Part shown: piece after piece, positions 59,267 through 64,000 of the stretch | How positions within the stretch are numbered: position 1 is the stretch's first letter | Layout: each line of letters opens with the position of its first letter | Source of the DNA: JAEXNA01 sp037189585 | Lineage (GTDB): Bacteria; Vulcanimicrobiota; Xenobia; Xenobiales; JADMJV01 | Reading direction: 5' to 3' | Length of the DNA stretch: 64,000 bases | Assembly: GCA_037189585.1 (NCBI GenBank) | Contig: JBBCJA010000013.1 | Location: 1-64,000 of the forward strand | The notes under the pieces: model-generated | Databases searched by the model: none | What the model was told of the DNA's origin: nothing | Seen by the model: only the letters and a program-made list of their open reading frames with translations | Made by a program: the position numbers and the translations under genes

Positions 59267-60628
59267 CTAGGAGCTTTTGAGCTCGTAGATCCGTCCGTCC
59301 TCACTCTCGCCCGCGACCGTCAGGACATAGCATCCAGCGCTCTCTAAGCGCGCGATCAGTTTCTCCAAGAGTCCAGCCACGCGGCGAGACCCCACGGTTT
59401 GCGAGAGCTCCCGTTCGCTCAGTTTCCCGTAGCGCAGCAGAGCTTCCAGAACGCGCCGCTCTTTAGGTTCCACCGGAATGGGGATGTCGATCTCTTTGCT
59501 CTGTCCGTCGAGTCCGCTGGCTTTGACGTAGCCGTCGCTGGCTCGGGCCTCGGGGTTGAGGGAGAAGAGCCGGATCAGGACGTCCTGGTTGAGGATGAGC
59601 CACTCCCCGTTGAGGCTGCGCGAGAGGCAGAACTGGCCGTCTTTGGAGAGCAGCCTGTCAGTCTCGAGGAGGATCTCCTCAAAGCGCGAGGGGGGAATGA
59701 CGAGGACCTCTTCCAAAGCGGCGATTCGCTGGTTGCCGCCGGCGTTTTGCAACAGCTCCAAGATCTGCCCGATGGTGGGAACAGGAGGGAGCTGGCCCGC
59801 GAGGCTTTCACAGCGGGCCAAAAATGCGGGCGATTCCAGAAGAGCTGGTATCAAAGCTCGATTGTCGGCCGGGGCCGGAAGGGTCTGAAGAAGCTCTCTG
59901 GACTTCTGGGCCGCCAATCGCGCCAGCTTTCGAAAGCGCCCCTTGAATGCGCTGGGAACTCCCTCTTCCCAGGGGAGGTCGCCGTCGATCACCACCTGGC
60001 ACAGACGAGCCTCTTCCGGGTGCTCGAGAGTGTCCAGCCAGTCTTTGTCCTTGACGATCTCACCCTGGCGCAGAAGAACAAAGCCGGGTGCCTGCTGCTC
60101 GGGGTCGCGATAGATGCGGGCCACGGCGCGCTGGCTGCTGGTCTCCAAGACCAGGCGTCCCAGGCACTCGCCGACAGGCTCGAAAGTGGGGCGCGCCTTC
60201 TGCTCGAGTTCGGTCAGGTCGGCTTCCGGCTCGGTCCAGACCAAGACCATTCCGTCTTTGTGGGGCGGGGCCAGTCGCCCGCGTCGCAGTTTTCCGTCGT
60301 AGGAAAAGGTGGCCACGCGCGCGCCGAAGCGGGTGGCGCCGTCGAGGCGTTTGCCGCCGGGCAGAGCCTTGAGAAGCTCGGCCAGCTGGCTGGGGGTGAC
60401 CTGAACGCCCGGCCAGGAGAGCTTGAGGATGTGACCCGCGCGGGTCAAGGTATAGGCGCGCTCGGAAGTCCCGGCATAGGCCAAGAGCGGCTCCAGGCCC
60501 GCCGGTTGGGGGCTGGACACGGTTTGACCATCTCGTCCTTTGTAGACCACGGGCGGGGCGTTCTTTGCCGTGGGCAGCTGAACCTGGCTCCACCCCTCGA
60601 GCTGTTTGGTCTTCTGCTTCATCCTCAC
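59267..60628 (-). CDS. Third gene of the BrxD/helicase cassette: unknown protein with winged-helix-like end
   Basis: This 453-residue protein is not recognised. The N-terminal part is beta-rich (TFSYDGKLRRGRLAPPHKDG, VLVWTEPEADLTELE). The middle (about 245-330) is helical. The C-terminal 70 residues, with KERRVLEALLRYGKLSEREL then SQTVGSRRVAGLLEKLIARL, look like a winged helix able to bind DNA. No catalytic motif is seen. Its start overlaps the helicase stop by four bases, so it is co-translated with it. It is probably the specificity or regulatory part of the cassette (inferred). Confidence 0.7.
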   Translation of the reverse strand: MRMKQKTKQLEGWSQVQLPTAKNAPPVVYKGRDGQTVSSPQPAGLEPLLAYAGTSERAYTLTRAGHILKLSWPGVQVTPSQLAELLKALPGGKRLDGATRFGARVATFSYDGKLRRGRLAPPHKDGMVLVWTEPEADLTELEQKARPTFEPVGECLGRLVLETSSQRAVARIYRDPEQQAPGFVLLRQGEIVKDKDWLDTLEHPEEARLCQVVIDGDLPWEEGVPSAFKGRFRKLARLAAQKSRELLQTLPAPADNRALIPALLESPAFLARCESLAGQLPPVPTIGQILELLQNAGGNQRIAALEEVLVIPPSRFEEILLETDRLLSKDGQFCLSRSLNGEWLILNQDVLIRLFSLNPEARASDGYVKASGLDGQSKEIDIPIPVEPKERRVLEALLRYGKLSERELSQTVGSRRVAGLLEKLIARLESAGCYVLTVAGESEDGRIYELKSS

Positions 60629-62823
60629 TCCTTAAGCGCCGGCTCTGTGACATTCAAAATGCGATGGGCCAACTCCGTCGTAACCTGAGCGGCCGAGGGC
60701 AAGTCGTACTGCTCTTTCCAGAGCACATCGCGACGAAACTCCTCGGGCAAAAGCTCGGAGAACTTGATCTCCCCCTGGGGCGGCCCTCCCCCTTGCGACT
60801 CCAGAGTTCTCAACCCCGCCTCCAGGAACTCTCTCGGGTCGTTGGTCAAGGCTCTAGCGATCAGTTCCTCCCAGGTGGACAAAGAGCATGACACCTTGAC
60901 CGAGCGCGAGTCGCAGCGGGCCGGGCAACCCAGCCATCCAGACCATGCGTCGGCCAGCGTCCGGTGGACCCTTTCTCCGGCCCACAGCTCCACCTGGGTG
61001 GAGCGATTCTCAAGCTTTCCCACCTCCGAGACGATGGGATGATCGGGGTCCAGGTCGGGCAGTTCGGCTCGGAGTTTGTTCAGCTGCTCTTGCCCTTTGG
61101 GACCGAGAAAGGGAAGTGGGTCTGAGCCGGTCAGGATGGAGCGAATCTCACGACAGATCGCCATGCTGGACTGCCCTTTGCCGCCGCTCCAGCGAACCGC
61201 TTGCCCCCCGACCGAGGCCACGACGGTCAAGGTTTTCGAGCCGGAATCCCACCCCTTGGGCAGCCAGGAGCCTCCACCCAGCACGAAACTCGACTTCTCG
61301 CTCCAGAGGCGAAGAGCCATGGAAGAGTCCAGGCTGCCCACCGGCCTCCCCTCGACGGTTTTGACGGTCACGCCGGAGCCGCCGGAAAAGACGGAGAGGA
61401 GATCGGAGAAGTGAGAGCGCCCGTAAGCTTTCTCCGTCCGCTCTCCCAGGCGCAGCCGCCCTTGACCTTTCTCAAGCCAGCCGCCCTCGACCATGTGATC
61501 GAGCAACAGTTGCTTTTCTTCCTGAGTGATGTCGGAAAAGCAGGGAGAGTCGCCCAAAGTCCTCCACAGCTTGTCGGGAGCCAGCGCTCCCACTTTCAAA
61601 ATGGCGAGAAGCACTTGTTGGACCAGCACGCAGAAGGCGCGGGTGTCGGGACAGACCGGCTCGACCTCGCGGGCTATGGCCAGACGGATGAGAGCGAGGG
61701 CTCTCAAGAACGTCTCTTGTTGGTCGGTCACGAAGACCATGTGGGCAACCGAGCCATCGCGCCGTCCGGCTCGTCCGAAGCGCTGCAGGAAGGCCGAGAC
61801 GGTGGAGGGGGCCCCGAGCTGGAACACCTTGTCCACGTCTCCCACGTCGAGTCCGAGCTCCAGGGTGGAGGTGCAGACGATGGTCTGCGGCTTTCTCTGG
61901 TTGGCGCTTCTGCCTTTGAAGACGGCCTCGCTCTCTTGTCTCATCTCCTGGGACAGGCTGGAGTGGTGGGCCAGCGCCTCGATGTTTCCCGACTCGGCGA
62001 TGCGGGCGCGAATCTCCTCGGCGGCGCGCCGGGAGTCGACGAAGAGCAGGCTCTTGGGGGAGCTCCGCATGAGTTTGGACAAAAGCTCGGCCGAGTTGGA
62101 GAGGTCTCCGCCCACCGGGTGAACCTCGATCATCCTCTTACTCTTCTGGGCTCCGTCCTTGTTGGGGTCGACCAGCGTTTCGGTGCGTCCGCGGCCGCCT
62201 CCGAGCCAACGCAGAAGGTCTTCGGGGTTGCCCACCGTGGCGGAGAGGCCGACCCGCTGGATGTACCGCTCGGTGAGGATGTCGATCTGGGTGAGAAGGG
62301 CGATCAGCTGGTCGCCGCGCGAGGTGCCGGCGAAGGCGTGGACCTCGTCGATGACCACGCTTTGCAGTCCGGCGAAGAGCTCTTGGGCGTCGAGGTTCGA
62401 GCTGCTCAGCATGACCTGCAGGCTCTCGGGAGTGGTCAACAAGACGGCCTGCGGGTCTTTGAGAAAGCTCTTGCGTTCGGTGCTGGTCACCTCGCCGTGC
62501 CAGGCGAAGGCGTCGCGTCCGGCCAGCGCCGCCAGGCTTTGCAGGCGGGGGAGGAGGTTGTTGATGAGAGCCTTCAGGGGGCAAAGATAGAGGAGCGCCG
62601 GCTGGCCGTTGAAGCCGTTGGCCAGCAGTCGATCCATCAGTGGAATCATGGCCGACTCCGTCTTGCCTCCCGCCGTCGGGGCCAAGACGATCGCGTCGTC
62701 TCCTTGAAGAAGAGGCGGAATGGAGGCTTCTTGAACCGGACGAAGGCTGCGCCACCCCAAGCGGGAGACGATGGACTGCTGCATGCGGGAGGTCAGAGAG
62801 AAGAAGGCGGAGGGTTGGCTCAA
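60625..62823 (-). CDS. Lhr/BrxHI-like DEAD/DEAH helicase
   Basis: The product is 732 residues. Motifs appear in order: PVQEASIPPLLQGDDAIVLA (Q-like), APTAGGKTESAMIPLMD (I, near residue 50), TPESLQVML, VVIDEVHAFAGTSRGDQL (II, DEVH), VGLSATVGNPEDLLRWLGG (III), TSTLELGLDVGDVDK, and FLQRFGRAGRRDGS (VI). The rest is a C-terminal Lhr-like region. The fit is to the Lhr/BrxHI class found in BREX and related islands. The gene overlaps the upstream ATPase gene and the downstream unknown gene by four bases each. Confidence 0.88.
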   Translation of the reverse strand: MSQPSAFFSLTSRMQQSIVSRLGWRSLRPVQEASIPPLLQGDDAIVLAPTAGGKTESAMIPLMDRLLANGFNGQPALLYLCPLKALINNLLPRLQSLAALAGRDAFAWHGEVTSTERKSFLKDPQAVLLTTPESLQVMLSSSNLDAQELFAGLQSVVIDEVHAFAGTSRGDQLIALLTQIDILTERYIQRVGLSATVGNPEDLLRWLGGGRGRTETLVDPNKDGAQKSKRMIEVHPVGGDLSNSAELLSKLMRSSPKSLLFVDSRRAAEEIRARIAESGNIEALAHHSSLSQEMRQESEAVFKGRSANQRKPQTIVCTSTLELGLDVGDVDKVFQLGAPSTVSAFLQRFGRAGRRDGSVAHMVFVTDQQETFLRALALIRLAIAREVEPVCPDTRAFCVLVQQVLLAILKVGALAPDKLWRTLGDSPCFSDITQEEKQLLLDHMVEGGWLEKGQGRLRLGERTEKAYGRSHFSDLLSVFSGGSGVTVKTVEGRPVGSLDSSMALRLWSEKSSFVLGGGSWLPKGWDSGSKTLTVVASVGGQAVRWSGGKGQSSMAICREIRSILTGSDPLPFLGPKGQEQLNKLRAELPDLDPDHPIVSEVGKLENRSTQVELWAGERVHRTLADAWSGWLGCPARCDSRSVKVSCSLSTWEELIARALTNDPREFLEAGLRTLESQGGGPPQGEIKFSELLPEEFRRDVLWKEQYDLPSAAQVTTELAHRILNVTEPALKE

Positions 62824-64000
62824 AGTTCGATCTCTTGAGCCCCGTCCCAGGACTCTCTCTCCTCGTCGTTGAGCTCGCCCGCCTCGATGGTGTGCAGGCC
62901 TTGTTGCCGCAAGAACTCCAGCGGCTGAAAGTTTTCGTGCTGGTCGCAGCGGTCCAGAAGGTCCACGTAGCGACGCAAAAAGAGGCGGGGGATGACGCTG
63001 ATGCGCCCGCCGAAGCCCGCGGTCATGGCGTCAGCCAGGGCGTTGATGACCTTGTCGTCAATGATCTTGGAAAGCTTTTTCTCGCTGGGGTAGATGTCGC
63101 GCACTTTGTGGGCCACCGCGATGAGGCGGTCGTGGTCGAAGGCTCGCAGGCGGATCTGAGGCTGTCTCAGGTTGTCCTCCACGTTGTCGGAGAACTCCAC
63201 CCGGATGCGGTCGTTGAGAGGGGGAAGCGCCGGAACGCCCTGGGCCGAGTCGAAGAAGTCGGGCGTGCCGGTGAAGAGAAAGTAGACGCCGGGCAGCTCG
63301 TGGCGGTCGCAGGCGTCGACTAATTGTCGCAGGACCTCCAGGGACTTGACTCGCTCGGGGCGGCGCAAGCGCAGGATGGTCTCGACCTCGTCGACCACCA
63401 CGACCAGGCCTTTTTGTCCATCTCCGGCTCTGAGGATCTGGAGTAGGGCTTGCAGGCAGGAGAAGACGTCGGAGCTTTCCAGATGCCCGGTCACACCGGC
63501 CGTCTTTTTCATGGAGGCGGCCACTTTGTCCTCACCGCTCATCCAGTCCAAAAGCGCGGTGGCCTGGCTGTAGTCTCCGGCCAGTTGAGCCTGATGGTAG
63601 GCCTTGAGGCAGGCGGAGAACCGCCCCGCGGTGTCGCCCAGGTTGAGAAGCTCGCGGTCGACCTGTTTGGCGACCTCTTCGGGGAATCGCTCGTCGTCCT
63701 CGTCGAGCCCTTGCAGCTCCATCACCTTCTCTTCCAAGGTGTAGAGCCAGCGGTCGAGGAGGGAGCGGAACTGCCCGCCGGGGTTGCGCGGACTGCGCGA
63801 GAGTCCCTCGCAGATGCGGCGGTAGACGGAGAGAAGCTTGTAGAGGGGAGTGTCGGCGGCGGAGATGACGACTTTGGAGAAAAGAAACCCCATCTCGGAG
63901 GCGCGGGCCGCGACCAGAGAGGAGAGGAAGGTCTTTCCCGCTCCGTAGTCGCCCCGCAGAAATTTGTATCCGCTCCGCCCGCGGGCCACGAATTTGAGCC
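62820..64000 (-). CDS. brxD: BrxD-like (DUF2791) ATPase, 5' end outside the window
   Basis: The visible 393 codons run off the window's right edge. YKFLRGDYGAGKTFLSSLVA is Walker A of the BREX ATP-binding (BrxD) family, normally found about 60-90 residues from the true N-terminus. KGLVVVVDEVETILRLRRPE is Walker B, and YFLFTGTPDFFDSAQGVPAL and SVIPRLFLRRYVDLLDRCDQ are further family marks. A GTG at 63989 is in frame but inside the conserved region (LKFVARGRSGYKF), so it is not the start. BrxD proteins act with BREX defence modules. The 3' end overlaps the helicase gene by four bases. Confidence 0.85.
   Translation of the reverse strand, partial: LKFVARGRSGYKFLRGDYGAGKTFLSSLVAARASEMGFLFSKVVISAADTPLYKLLSVYRRICEGLSRSPRNPGGQFRSLLDRWLYTLEEKVMELQGLDEDDERFPEEVAKQVDRELLNLGDTAGRFSACLKAYHQAQLAGDYSQATALLDWMSGEDKVAASMKKTAGVTGHLESSDVFSCLQALLQILRAGDGQKGLVVVVDEVETILRLRRPERVKSLEVLRQLVDACDRHELPGVYFLFTGTPDFFDSAQGVPALPPLNDRIRVEFSDNVEDNLRQPQIRLRAFDHDRLIAVAHKVRDIYPSEKKLSKIIDDKVINALADAMTAGFGGRISVIPRLFLRRYVDLLDRCDQHENFQPLEFLRQQGLHTIEAGELNDEERESWDGAQEIEL

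Noticed and set aside
59399..60688. 429-residue + strand frame
   Set aside because: Antisense to the third cassette gene; composition is that of a shadow frame.
61201..62838. 545-residue + strand frame
   Set aside because: Lies opposite the helicase gene, has no domain motifs and no ribosome site.
1..64000. CRISPR array, rRNA, tRNA or insertion sequence
   Set aside because: No regularly spaced repeats, no rRNA or tRNA signatures and no transposase were seen by eye; a covariance-model scan would be needed to exclude a diverged tRNA.

Overview
The window is a moderately G+C-rich stretch of bacterial chromosome, densely packed with genes on both strands. I found no rRNA, tRNA, insertion sequence, prophage core or CRISPR array. 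Features of the host include phosphoenolpyruvate carboxylase, several lipobox lipoproteins carrying Ig-like and beta-propeller repeats, TTG and GTG starts, GGAGG-type ribosome sites and ordinary use of TGA as a stop. Two peptidoglycan-hydrolase genes carry unusual methionine-rich N-termini. The species cannot be fixed from this sequence. A free-living soil or water bacterium of a deep, poorly sampled phylum (Eremiobacterota/Xenobia-like or similar) is a guess only.

Layout. 0-7 kb: a membrane-anchored protein, a Met-rich CHAP-domain hydrolase, a beta-propeller lipoprotein, and a 1024-residue repetitive protein ending in a Gly-rich hydrophobic region. 7-19 kb: ppc, a nucleotidyltransferase-like gene, a giant Ig-repeat lipoprotein, two DUF2786-type proteins, a helical-repeat protein and a Uma2 nuclease. 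19.9-30 kb is an accessory, defence-type island with clear decay. It holds a PIN toxin with an Xre/ImmA-IrrE partner, a small YjzC-like gene behind a structured leader, the tail of a BrxL (Lon-like BREX) gene, a Shedu sduA gene interrupted by one in-frame TGA, an AlbA_2/ATPase protein, a RecB-nuclease/helicase fusion, a truncated P-loop ATPase and an HEAAH metallopeptidase. 30-38 kb: TPR-like and small membrane or lipoprotein genes, a possible papain-like protein, and an ArsR/AHSA1 regulatory pair. 38-49 kb: a SWIM-domain protein with a histone-H1-like tail paired with a SNF2 helicase, a phosphodiesterase, a second HEXXH protein, a Phd/zeta toxin-antitoxin pair and secreted unknowns. 49-53 kb: two UspA proteins, a PfpI-like protein and a metallo-beta-lactamase-fold protein.

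Two compact operons stand out. At 52995-56781, five genes overlap each other by 10-20 bases: glycosyltransferase, PqqD-like protein, nucleotidyltransferase, HprK-related kinase, glycosyltransferase. This matches the partner set of the so-called HPr-rel-A system, whose product is unknown. At 59267-64000 (running off the window), a BrxD-like ATPase, an Lhr/BrxHI-like helicase and an unrecognised protein with a winged-helix-like C-terminus are joined by two 4-base overlaps. This looks like a BREX-related defence cassette without the usual methylase or PglZ in view, and is the best candidate here for an undescribed system.

Recurrent themes are paralogy (three relatives of one HEXXH family, one a pseudogene; two Met-rich hydrolases sharing an upstream motif), gene decay in and around the defence island, and small autoregulated modules with visible operators.
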